A stretch of 8,056 nucleotides of DNA. Source: Thermomicrobiaceae bacterium (lineage in GTDB: Bacteria > Chloroflexota > Chloroflexia > Thermomicrobiales > Thermomicrobiaceae). The position numbers and the translations under genes were made by a program. The stretch is from positions 1 to 8,056 of the forward strand of contig SKKR01000531.1 of the NCBI GenBank assembly GCA_007123655.1. The letters run 5' to 3'. Position 1 is the stretch's first letter; the number at the start of each line of letters is the position of its first letter. The notes under the pieces are model-generated. The model had not been told where the DNA came from, searched no databases, and saw nothing but the letters and a program-made list of their open reading frames with translations. Of this stretch, positions 1 through 8,056 are shown piece by piece.

Positions 1-2127
<2,127 letters not shown>

Positions 2128-2133
2128 CCGCCT

Positions 2134-2922
2134 TTAACCCTCGGGCTGGCAGGAAGGGCAGAAATACGTCGTTCTGCTTGCCATCTTGATCACATTGATT
2201 TTCGCGCTGCAGCGGGGACAATCGCTACCCTCTGAGCGGTGAGGAAGCAACCATGTACGGGGCGTCTGCTGGACGTCCACCGAGGCGTCGATCGCTTTCT
2301 GGAGCACGCACCCGGTCTTCCTGAACATCGTTGCGAGATCGTCGGGTGACAGATCTCCGACCTGAGTCTTCGGGTGAATTCGGCTATTAAAGAGGATCTC
2401 GTCGGCGTAGATGTTCCCGATCCCGGCGATAATGTTCTGGTTTGTTAGCGCGGATTTGACTGAACCCTTCCGCCTGCCCAGAATCTCCGGGAACGAGCTC
2501 TGATCCAGCGCAAGCACATCCGGACCGAGCCTCCGGGCGGACACGTATTCATCAGGGTCTTCCGTCAACCCGACAAGTCCCAGCATACGCTGATCGACCA
2601 GCGCCAGTCTGGCTCCGTCGGCGAACTCGAACTGTACCCGGGTGTATCCGGGCACTTCGGACCCACGCTCGGCAAAGTGAAGATAGCCTGTCATCCCGAA
2701 GTGAAGGACAAGCCATGCGCTGCCGTCCGTCCCGACGAACATGAATTTGCCGTGACGCCTGGACTTCGTGAACACGTGACCGTTCAGTGCGCGTCGCAGT
2801 TCACGCCCGGAGGTGTCTCCGAGAATGCGCTGATCAGAAACATCCACCTGCTCCACGCGTCGATTCAGACTCGTAGCATCGAAGTAGCGGCGGAACACCT
2901 CGACATCGGGTAACTCCGGCAT
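2134..2922 (-). CDS. mutM: Fpg/Nei-family DNA glycosylase (formamidopyrimidine-DNA glycosylase type)
   Basis: Bifunctional glycosylase/AP lyase that excises oxidised bases (8-oxoguanine, Fapy) and nicks the abasic site. The 262 aa length is normal. The mature N-terminus is PELPDVEV, giving the catalytic Pro2 nucleophile and Glu3. The beta-clamp lysine is K59 in RRHGKF. M77 and R112 match two of the three void-filling residues of E. coli Fpg; the third, normally Phe, is Leu114 in DQRMLG. The H2TH region has QNIIAGIGNIYADEIL (162-177) with the DNA-contacting N170. The C-terminal zinc finger has C235, C238, C255 and C258, with the conserved R250 in SRTTYFCPSC. The ATG is preceded by GAGGG six bases upstream. 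The gene diverges from polX and converges on ligA, both repair genes. It could have Nei-like specificity, which motifs alone do not settle, but Fpg/Nei membership is clear. Confidence 0.93.
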   Translation of the reverse strand: MPELPDVEVFRRYFDATSLNRRVEQVDVSDQRILGDTSGRELRRALNGHVFTKSRRHGKFMFVGTDGSAWLVLHFGMTGYLHFAERGSEVPGYTRVQFEFADGARLALVDQRMLGLVGLTEDPDEYVSARRLGPDVLALDQSSFPEILGRRKGSVKSALTNQNIIAGIGNIYADEILFNSRIHPKTQVGDLSPDDLATMFRKTGCVLQKAIDASVDVQQTPRTWLLPHRSEGSDCPRCSAKINVIKMASRTTYFCPSCQPEG

Positions 2923-2928
2923 TCCGAT

Positions 2929-2933
2929 CCCTC
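2929..2933 (-). promoter_or_regulatory. ribosome binding site of the glycosylase gene
   Basis: On the minus strand GAGGG lies six bases before the ATG whose first base is 2922. The spacing is good and it supports the PELPD start, which must be exact because Pro2 is the catalytic nucleophile after Met removal. Confidence 0.6.
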
Positions 2934-3119
2934 AACTCATTCTGAACGCTCACAGCTCTCATGATCGAGCATCTGCAACGCTTCTTCGTCGCGGCGACCA
3001 TCCTGCGATGTGCGGTTGGTAGTGAACGCCGGAGTCTACCGGTCCGGGCAAAGGGAGACGCTCCGAGCGCATTCGCGAACACGTCCACAATCCGTGTGCC
3101 ACGCGGCCTTACCGTGATC

Positions 3120-3127
3120 GAGAGGAA
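3120..3127 (+). promoter_or_regulatory. ribosome binding site that fixes the polX start
   Basis: GAGAGGAA ends four bases before the ATG at 3132 and is a strong Shine-Dalgarno match. The in-frame ATG at 2961 has only unrelated sequence upstream. This decides the start in favour of 3132. Confidence 0.75.
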
Positions 3128-3131
3128 GCTT

Positions 3132-4859
3132 ATGGCCGTTCACAACTCAGATGTCGTCGCAATGTTTCAGGAGATGGCCGACCTGCTCGAGCTTGAAGAT
3201 GAAAGCACGTTCCGGATCCGGGCATACCGGCAGGCGGCAACAACGATCGATGAACTCGGGCGAAACCTGGGCCAGATGATCGAGAACGGTGAGGACCTGT
3301 CCGAGCTTCAAGGGATTGGCAAAGACCTCGCTGGCAAGATTGAACGAATCATAGAGACCGGTAGCTTCGACGATCTGGAGGAACTGCGCAAGCGGACGAC
3401 TCCATCACTCAGGGAACTGACCCACATTCCGCAGATCGGACCAAAACGCGCCAGGCTACTCCACGAGAAGCTGGGAATCGAGAACCTTGACGACCTGGAA
3501 GATGCCGTCAACGAGGGCAGGCTCAGGGAGCTGAAAGGGTTCGGAAAACGCGCCGAGGAGCAGATCCTCTCCGCGATGGAGACCGGACGGCGGAAGAAGG
3601 AGCGCCGGCTGCTGTCCGAGGTGGAGGAAGCTGCCGAGTCCCTGGAAGCGTTCCTGAACTCCCTCAATGGAGTCAAGGACGCATGCGTTGCCGGGAGCTA
3701 CCGGCGAAAAGCCGAAACGGTGGGGGATCTCGACTCGGTCGTTTCTTCCAGCCAGCCAGGGAAGATCATCGACCAATTCGTTGAGTACGAAGATATTGAT
3801 CAGGTTATCAACAAAGGCAAAGCAAGTTCATCAGTTCTGCTCCGCTCCGGCCTGCAGGTTGATCTCCGGGTCGTCAAACCGGAGAGCTACGGATCGGCGT
3901 TGATCTACTTCACCGGGGCCAAAAACCACCAGTTGACGCTCCGGGACATGGCGCTGGATAAGGACCAGAAACTCAACGAGTACGGTCTCTTCGACAAGAA
4001 AGACAAGCAACTCGCCGGGAAGACCGAGAAGGATATCTACAAGGCGTTCAATCTGGCCTACATCGAACCGGAACTACGAGAGAACCGCGGCGAGATCGAC
4101 GCCGCGGCGAAGCAGAACGGGTTGCCGAAGCTCATCGACATTGACGACATCCGCGGCGACCTCCACTGCCACACGACCTGGAGCGACGGCCGGGCAAGCG
4201 TCGAGAAAATGGCCGAGACCGCGAAGGAGCGGGGCTACGACTACCTTGCGATCACCGACCACTCCAAGCGGATGCAGATGGTCAACGGCCTGAGTGGGAA
4301 GGATCTGCGGAAGCAGGCCGAGGAGATCAAGAAGGTCGACGAGAAAATCAAGGGGTTGACGCTTCTGGCCGGCTGCGAGGTCGACATCCTGGAAGACGGC
4401 ACGCTCGATCTCTCCGACGATGATCTCAATGATCTCGACGTCGTGATCTGCTCAATTCATTCGAACATGAACCTCTCCAGCAGGAAGCAGACCGACCGCC
4501 TGTTACGAGCGATCGAGAACCCCAACTGTCAGATCATCGGACACATGCGGGGACGAAAGGTGCTCGAGCGAGACGAGATCGATATTGATCTGGAGCGATT
4601 ACTCAAAGAAGCGAAGGACGCCGGGTGCGCGATCGAGATCAACGCCGATCCGCACCGACGCGACCTGGACGAGAACGGCGTCCGATTTGCACTCGATATC
4701 GGACTGAAATTCACGGTCTCGACCGACGCCCACAGCGCGGCGGGCCTTGATCAGATGAAGTATGGCGTATGGACTGCCCGCAGGGGATGGGTCGAAAAGA
4801 AGGACGTGCTGAATACGGGCACGATGAACTCCCTCAGAAAAGCGTTGCGCTCTCGATAG
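3132..4859 (+). CDS. polX: family X DNA polymerase with C-terminal PHP nuclease domain (PolX)
   Basis: Bacterial/archaeal PolX fills short gaps in base-excision repair, and its PHP domain gives Mn-dependent 3'-5' exonuclease and, in studied members, AP-endonuclease activity. The 575 aa from the ATG at 3132 match the usual 570-590. N-terminal helix-hairpin-helix elements include LQGIGKDLAGKI, IPQIGPKRARLL and LKGFGKRAEEQI. The Pol beta-like palm has GSYRRKAETVGDLD with metal aspartates D199 and D201, and the third is D244 in QVDLRV. The PHP domain starts near 340 and retains every expected metal ligand I can place: H345 and H347 (DLHCHTTWSDG), D352, D376/H377 (ITDHS), E416 (GCEVDI), H443 (SIHSN), H471 (IGHMRG), D532 and H534 (TDAHS). 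Both activities should be intact. It diverges from the glycosylase gene, fitting a shared repair role. Confidence 0.95.
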   Translation: MAVHNSDVVAMFQEMADLLELEDESTFRIRAYRQAATTIDELGRNLGQMIENGEDLSELQGIGKDLAGKIERIIETGSFDDLEELRKRTTPSLRELTHIPQIGPKRARLLHEKLGIENLDDLEDAVNEGRLRELKGFGKRAEEQILSAMETGRRKKERRLLSEVEEAAESLEAFLNSLNGVKDACVAGSYRRKAETVGDLDSVVSSSQPGKIIDQFVEYEDIDQVINKGKASSSVLLRSGLQVDLRVVKPESYGSALIYFTGAKNHQLTLRDMALDKDQKLNEYGLFDKKDKQLAGKTEKDIYKAFNLAYIEPELRENRGEIDAAAKQNGLPKLIDIDDIRGDLHCHTTWSDGRASVEKMAETAKERGYDYLAITDHSKRMQMVNGLSGKDLRKQAEEIKKVDEKIKGLTLLAGCEVDILEDGTLDLSDDDLNDLDVVICSIHSNMNLSSRKQTDRLLRAIENPNCQIIGHMRGRKVLERDEIDIDLERLLKEAKDAGCAIEINADPHRRDLDENGVRFALDIGLKFTVSTDAHSAAGLDQMKYGVWTARRGWVEKKDVLNTGTMNSLRKALRSR

Positions 4860-4894
4860 ACGGAGTCAATCGTTGGGGTCTCTTGCCAGCATTG

Positions 4895-6088
4895 CTACTC
4901 CCCCGGCAGTTCTGCCGGCCGAGCGCGATGCTGACGGCCTGGAACCCACTGGGTCGCAAGCGCCGCGAACAGGCTCAAAGCGAGCACAACAAGTCCGAAC
5001 GCTGCGAAGTCCGAAACTGCCAGGACAAGCCCACCGACACCGCCCGCCGCAGCAGTGCCATATCCGAACCCGGACTGACGCAGCATCAGCGCGGTCGATG
5101 CGACCGTCGGCGTTTCCTCGCTGATCAGAATCGTCAGTGAGACGAATCCGGCCGACATTGCAACACTCCCCAGACTCACGAACACGATCGTCCAGAGCGG
5201 GCCGAAACCGAACAGGAACGGAACACAGAACATTGCTCCGAACACCACGGCGGTCAGCGACTGGAACGCCCGGAACGATAGCGAGAACATCCTGCCGTCC
5301 CCGAGTCTGGTGCCAACGAGGTAACCGACCCCGCAGACTACGTAGGCGTACCCGACGTTCGTCAGTGAGACGCCGAACTCTTCTGTCAGGTAAGCACCGA
5401 GATAGGTCACCACGGCGAACGCCGAGACCGTGCGGACGAAGTTCGTAGCCTGAAGGAGAAGGGCAGCGTTACTCCGCAGTATCGTCGCGTAGGCACCAAA
5501 CGCCTGCCGAACGCCGAGTCTCGCCGAAGATCGGTTCGCATCCGGCGAGACCAGCACCCAGACCATCGCCATAGCAATCAGAATCATGAGTGACAGGGCG
5601 ACCATCGATCCCCGCCAACTCGTTCGCTCGCCGATCTCCGTCATGAACGGAAACCCCAGCACGGCCGTCGCCGAAAACGCCGTGAAGATCCAGCCTATAC
5701 CGGCACGTCGCTCATTCTCCGGCAGGCGGGTCGATGCGATCGCGATGGCGATTGCAACCATCATCGCGCCGCCCAGCCCCGCGGGGACTCTGGAAATCAG
5801 GAAGGGTCCGTAGTCCGGAGAGACTGCACCGGCGAGCAGGCTGAGCGACGCGATAAACGCGCCAATCAGCAACAACCTGCGCTGGCCGTAGTGATCGGCG
5901 ATCGGGCCGACGAGCAGCCCCAGCGTCGCCCCGGCAACAAAGGTGACGGTCACCGCCTGGCCGACCAGGGCAACGCTCACCCGAAGGTCTGACGCGATTT
6001 CACTGAGAAGCGGCGTCACCGCGAACTGGGTGAGCGCGCCGAGCAGCGCGACCATGGAGAGGATTAGCACCAGCCTGCCGTGAGACAT
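4895..6088 (-). CDS. MFS transporter, 12-helix DHA1-like
   Basis: Inner-membrane major facilitator superfamily permease, probably a proton-driven exporter of a small molecule; the substrate cannot be read from sequence. From the ATG at 6088 it is 397 aa with about twelve hydrophobic segments. Motif A is clear between helices 2 and 3 (GPIADHYGQRR, 61-71). An R100 motif-B-like segment follows in helix 4 (RVPAGLGGAMM), and a motif-C-like stretch ends in SWRGSM (157-162). A longer in-frame start at 6157 exists but would add 23 unhydrophobic residues inside the upstream gene. The 6088 start overlaps the formyltransferase stop as TGATG, which implies translational coupling. It converges on polX with 35 bases between stops. 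A decayed relative lies at 7469-7768. MFS membership is certain; the DHA1/AraJ-like assignment is inferred from motif A and size. Confidence 0.9.
   Translation of the reverse strand: MSHGRLVLILSMVALLGALTQFAVTPLLSEIASDLRVSVALVGQAVTVTFVAGATLGLLVGPIADHYGQRRLLLIGAFIASLSLLAGAVSPDYGPFLISRVPAGLGGAMMVAIAIAIASTRLPENERRAGIGWIFTAFSATAVLGFPFMTEIGERTSWRGSMVALSLMILIAMAMVWVLVSPDANRSSARLGVRQAFGAYATILRSNAALLLQATNFVRTVSAFAVVTYLGAYLTEEFGVSLTNVGYAYVVCGVGYLVGTRLGDGRMFSLSFRAFQSLTAVVFGAMFCVPFLFGFGPLWTIVFVSLGSVAMSAGFVSLTILISEETPTVASTALMLRQSGFGYGTAAAGGVGGLVLAVSDFAAFGLVVLALSLFAALATQWVPGRQHRARPAELPGE
4903..4918. terminator. short perfect inverted repeat at a convergent gene junction, possible weak terminator
   Basis: CCGGCAG (4903-4909) and CTGCCGG (4912-4918) are perfect complements separated by two T residues, so a 6-bp stem with a 4-base loop can form in either transcript. 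It lies about 45 bases past the polX stop and inside the last codons of the convergent transporter gene. There is no U-tract on either strand, so classical intrinsic termination is doubtful. Confidence 0.25.
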
Positions 6089-6090
6089 CA
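6086..6090 (-). promoter_or_regulatory. TGATG stop/start overlap joining formyltransferase and transporter genes
   Basis: On the minus strand TGA (6090-6088) and ATG (6088-6086) share one base. No separate strong ribosome binding site is evident for the second gene, so reinitiation after the first stop is the likely way it is translated. This ties expression of the two proteins together. Confidence 0.8.
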
Positions 6091-7002
6091 GTCCTCCGCT
6101 GGCCCCGGTCCACCTACAGCACTCCACTCGATGACTCGAAGCGGAGAATCCGCGCACATGATCAGCAGGCCGGATTCATCGCGGCCAATGACACTCCCCG
6201 GAGAAGCATCGTTGGCAGCAGTCCCTCCACTGGCAGGCTTCGCTTTCGTGATGAGCACACGTTCACCGTCGATCTCGCCGAACGCGCCACGTGGCACATC
6301 CCGGACGCCATACCAGCTACGAACCTGGAAGAAGACGTGGCGTGCGGGCTTATTCCAATCGATTTCTCGCCACTCCGGCTCGAATGCCCCCGGCGTGTAG
6401 GTTGCTTCAGACTCTTCTTGCGGAATGCCCGGGAAACCGTCGATCATCCGGTCGACTGCTTCACCCATCGCCCGCAGCGACGCTTCGATGAAGCGAGGGA
6501 GTACATCGTCAACGTCCTCGTCGTCGCCGATCGCGACTTCTTTCTGAGCCATTATCGGTCCATCGTCGAGTTCGGGCGTCATGCGATGAATCGTCAGGCC
6601 ATAGCCCGGATCTCCCGTTCGAAGCGCCCACCCGGTCGAGTTCTTGCCTCGGTTACGCGGAAGTAGCGAGTCGTGGAGATTCACGGCTCCATATCGAGGA
6701 ACGTCAAGAACACTTTTCGGGATCTTCCAGTTGAAACCTGCACAGAAAATGAGGTCCGGCCTCAGAGGACGAATCATATCCGCCCAGCGATTAGGATAGT
6801 TTGAGATGATGACATCCAGACCTGGTCGCGCCCGCTCGGCAACTTTCCGAAACTCGTCACTGCGCCGGCTGACCGGTCCGGGCGCGGTGACGATACCGAC
6901 CAGTTTGTGTCCCTTCTCTCGCAAAATCGGCTCGAGCTGGTCGATCGCGAACGGAAGCAGCGTAAACATCACCACCGTGGCACGTTCTCTGGAGTCGACC
7001 AT
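6088..7002 (-). CDS. formyltransferase-family protein, probably not the tRNA enzyme
   Basis: Predicted N-formyltransferase using a 10-formyl-tetrahydrofolate donor; the acceptor is unknown. Of 304 aa, residues about 8-190 form the formyltransferase fold. They carry VNLHDSLLP (N108, H110) and ELDDGP (D146), the Asn-His-Asp catalytic set of Fmt, PurN and ArnA. Residues about 205-295 resemble the Fmt C-terminal domain (EIDWNKPAR, PRGAFGEIDG, LRVIEW). The basic loop typical of tRNA Fmt (DRPAGRGKK-like) is absent after IVTAP, where SRRSDEF stands instead. True fmt is also often next to def or rsmB, and neither is here. The chosen ATG at 7002 has AAAGGA about ten bases upstream; a GTG at 7020 in frame is less likely. 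It is the first gene of a two-gene unit whose stop overlaps the transporter start. A small-molecule or amino-sugar substrate is an inference; divergent tRNA Fmt cannot be fully excluded. Confidence 0.85.
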   Translation of the reverse strand: MVDSRERATVVMFTLLPFAIDQLEPILREKGHKLVGIVTAPGPVSRRSDEFRKVAERARPGLDVIISNYPNRWADMIRPLRPDLIFCAGFNWKIPKSVLDVPRYGAVNLHDSLLPRNRGKNSTGWALRTGDPGYGLTIHRMTPELDDGPIMAQKEVAIGDDEDVDDVLPRFIEASLRAMGEAVDRMIDGFPGIPQEESEATYTPGAFEPEWREIDWNKPARHVFFQVRSWYGVRDVPRGAFGEIDGERVLITKAKPASGGTAANDASPGSVIGRDESGLLIMCADSPLRVIEWSAVGGPGPAED

Positions 7003-7080
7003 CCTCGTACATCCTTTCACGCATCACCATCGTCGGAGTCGCGGTTCTCCGAAACACATTTGACTGAAAGCGTCGACCTG

Positions 7081-7109
7081 TTGATAAAACACTACAGATA
7101 ACCGATCAA
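7081..7109 (-). promoter_or_regulatory. candidate sigma70-type promoter of the formyltransferase/MFS operon
   Basis: On the minus strand TTGATC (7109-7104) and TATCAA (7086-7081) are separated by exactly 17 bases, each matching 4 of 6 consensus bases, about 80 bases before the ATG at 7002. The A/T-rich composition here contrasts with its flanks. Such matches arise by chance often, so support is modest. The -35 element would overlap the terminal stop of the upstream gene remnant. Confidence 0.25.
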
Positions 7110-7430
7110 GAAGTCGTCAACCGCAGTTCTTCGCGCCGGATCTCTAGCACGGGATCTCGCGTTTCATCCCACTCGAGAACGCGCGGCGGACCGCCGATCA
7201 TTGAACAAGGTCGTCCTGATGAGTCCGGGCTAGAACAATTCCTGCCGGTGCATCGCAACGACCCACTTCGTCTCACCGTGGTTTCCTTTTGTCACCACCA
7301 AGAGCTTGCGATTGATCTCGGCAAACGCACCGAGCGGACATCGCTGCTCCTGCGCTGACCGTTTGCAAGCCTGTCGAATGTGAATTGCTCGCGCTGTGAT
7401 GCAATCGTCTCAGTCCGCGGCGTTCAACTC
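7106..7430 (-). pseudogene. decayed formyltransferase C-terminal domain
   Basis: Three successive minus-strand frames together spell an Fmt-like C-terminal domain. From 7400 to 7230 one frame reads TARAIHIRQ, then PLGAFAEINRKLLVVTKG, matching intact PARHVFFQ and PRGAFGEIDGERVLITKA, and ends at a TAG. A second frame (7251-7198) gives APAGIVLARTHQDDLVQ, resembling the PGSVIGRDESGLLI segment. A third (7207-7106) gives GGPPRVLEWDE, matching SPLRVIEW, and reaches a TGA at 7106. A further TGA at 7409-7411 interrupts the frame upstream. The catalytic N-terminal domain is absent. Two frameshifts, an internal stop and the missing domain make this a pseudogene. It differs a good deal from the intact neighbour, so it is an old or separate relative rather than a fresh copy. 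Confidence 0.75.
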
Positions 7431-7468
7431 GATAGCAGGTTCGGTTCGAGTGGCACGTGCGATTGGGG

Positions 7469-7768
7469 AAATTGCAGACAGAGCGATGAGAGCGACCATA
7501 GTCCGACTGCTCCAGATCCTCCGACGGCAAGCATTAGCGTGCCCGGCGCCCATCGCCGAGGTGAACTGACGCAGCATCATGACAGTACCACGCGCCCCGG
7601 TCCCGGTCTAGAGATCAGGTCCGTGATGAGTGGCAGGCCAGTCCCGCAGGAGATGCTCATCAGCGCAATCGCGACAGCGACTGCTGTCAGATGCGTGGAG
7701 ACGCCAGAGATGAACGCCACTGTCAGACCCAGCGTGACGCCGGCCGGAATGATCAGGAACCGGGGCGA
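7469..7768 (-). pseudogene. decayed C-terminal half of an MFS transporter
   Basis: From 7768 to 7577 one minus-strand frame encodes two hydrophobic helices (LIIPAGVTLGLTVAFISGV and LTAVAVAIALMSIS), ending GPGRVVLS-stop. The reading shifts at about 7589 to GTVMMLRQFTSAMGAG, which matches intact STALMLRQSGFGYGTA, including MLRQ. It shifts again at 7537 to LMLAVGGSGAVGLWSL, matching LVLAVSDFAAFGLVVL. Order and spacing follow helices 9-12 of the intact transporter, with about six residues lost between the last two blocks. Nothing resembling helices 1-8 or motif A is recognisable upstream. Two frameshifts and the truncation make it a pseudogene. It lies directly before the formyltransferase remnant on the same strand. 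Confidence 0.7.
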
Positions 7769-8056
7769 TCAAACGGGAATCAGCAGGACCGCATAGAGGT
7801 TCAGTTGCTTTCAGGCTAATGTCAGGAAACGGTGAATGACATCAATGGAGCTACTCAGTTCCCGTCTCCCGATGCGGTGGAAACAATGGGCGCATTCCGA
7901 TCCGCCACCGTTCAGTGAACTGGATAGAGGCTATGGGCACGAGATGCTCATTCCACGCGCTGCGGACGGTCCGGCTACTCCGCGCCGACAATGGGTTGAT
8001 GTTGCTCCATTACGACTGCCCGGGTAGACATGATTACGACAAGAAAGCTCAACAAC
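7769..8056. other. no identifiable gene
   Basis: All six frames were read by eye. On the minus strand GPADSRL just upstream of the MFS remnant (about 7790-7770) might be a trace of its loop before helix 9. Beyond that I see no MFS helices. On the plus strand, one frame is open from about 7839 to the window end but has no recognisable motif, no good start and no ribosome binding site. The stretch looks like further decayed DNA or a true intergenic region. Confidence 0.5.

Larger units (their letters stand above)
2923..3131. promoter_or_regulatory. divergent intergenic region between glycosylase gene and polX
   Basis: These 209 bases separate two divergent repair genes and must hold promoters for both. 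I see no convincing -35/-10 pair or operator. The polX frame happens to be open from an ATG at 2961, but the encoded 57 residues look unlike the family, which begins near the ATG at 3132. This part is therefore read as non-coding. Confidence 0.45.

Noticed and set aside
6088..7002. Annotating the formyltransferase as methionyl-tRNA formyltransferase (fmt).
   Set aside because: The fold and C-terminal domain resemble Fmt, but the tRNA-binding loop signature and the usual def/rsmB neighbours are missing, so the specific name is not supported.
6857..7057. A 66-codon minus-strand frame beginning at 7057 that overlaps the formyltransferase start, with an ATG at 7012 close to AAAGG.
   Set aside because: It is out of frame with the conserved formyltransferase and its composition is arginine-rich, as expected for a shifted reading of a real gene.
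7060..7087. Plus-strand promoter-like TTGACT with TGATAA 16 bases downstream.
   Set aside because: It points into the decayed region with no intact plus-strand gene downstream, and it overlaps the better-placed minus-strand candidate.
7273..7530. An 85-codon minus-strand open frame in the remnant region.
   Set aside because: It runs in a different frame from the matching blocks and yields no family resemblance; it is open only because the region is decayed.
7380..7796. A 138-codon plus-strand open frame across the remnant region.
   Set aside because: It is antisense to both pseudogene remnants, and its protein is low in hydrophobic structure with no recognisable motif. The minus-strand matches explain the sequence better.
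7650..7951. Repeat of GAGATGCTCAT at 7650-7660 and 7941-7951, with a few more matching bases.
   Set aside because: One 11-base direct repeat 280 bases apart with no flanking similarity is too little to claim an insertion site or duplication.

Overview
The window reads as an ordinary chromosomal stretch of a moderately GC-rich bacterium. NAD-dependent DNA ligase, Fpg/Nei glycosylase and a PHP-domain family X polymerase are all typical bacterial genes. I see no phage, IS, CRISPR, rRNA or tRNA signature and I cannot name a phylum from sequence alone.

Left half (1-4859): three DNA-repair genes. ligA (+) converges on an fpg/mutM-type glycosylase gene (-) with only 6 bases between their stops. The glycosylase gene and polX (+) diverge from a roughly 210-base intergenic region. 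Together they could supply the core of base-excision repair: lesion removal and AP-strand cleavage, gap tailoring and filling, and nick sealing. polX has an in-frame upstream extension, but its real start is placed at 3132 by a strong Shine-Dalgarno sequence and the usual family length.

Middle (4895-7002): a two-gene minus-strand operon. A formyltransferase-fold protein is followed by a 12-helix major facilitator transporter, with stop and start overlapping as TGATG. The formyltransferase keeps the Asn/His/Asp catalytic set but lacks the loop signature of the tRNA enzyme Fmt. It probably formylates a small molecule that I cannot identify, and the transporter may move that compound or a related one.

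Right end (7106-8056): no intact gene, but this is not featureless DNA. Read on the minus strand, 7469-7768 is a frameshifted remnant of the C-terminal half of an MFS transporter. Positions 7106-7430 are a frameshifted remnant of a formyltransferase C-terminal domain. Both resemble the two genes of the adjacent intact operon, but the order is swapped (transporter tail, then formyltransferase tail). This suggests a former tandem array of formyltransferase/transporter pairs, of which one pair survives. The last ~290 bases hold nothing I can identify.

The most unusual content is the formyltransferase/MFS pair beside its decayed relatives. I found no convincing wholly new system.
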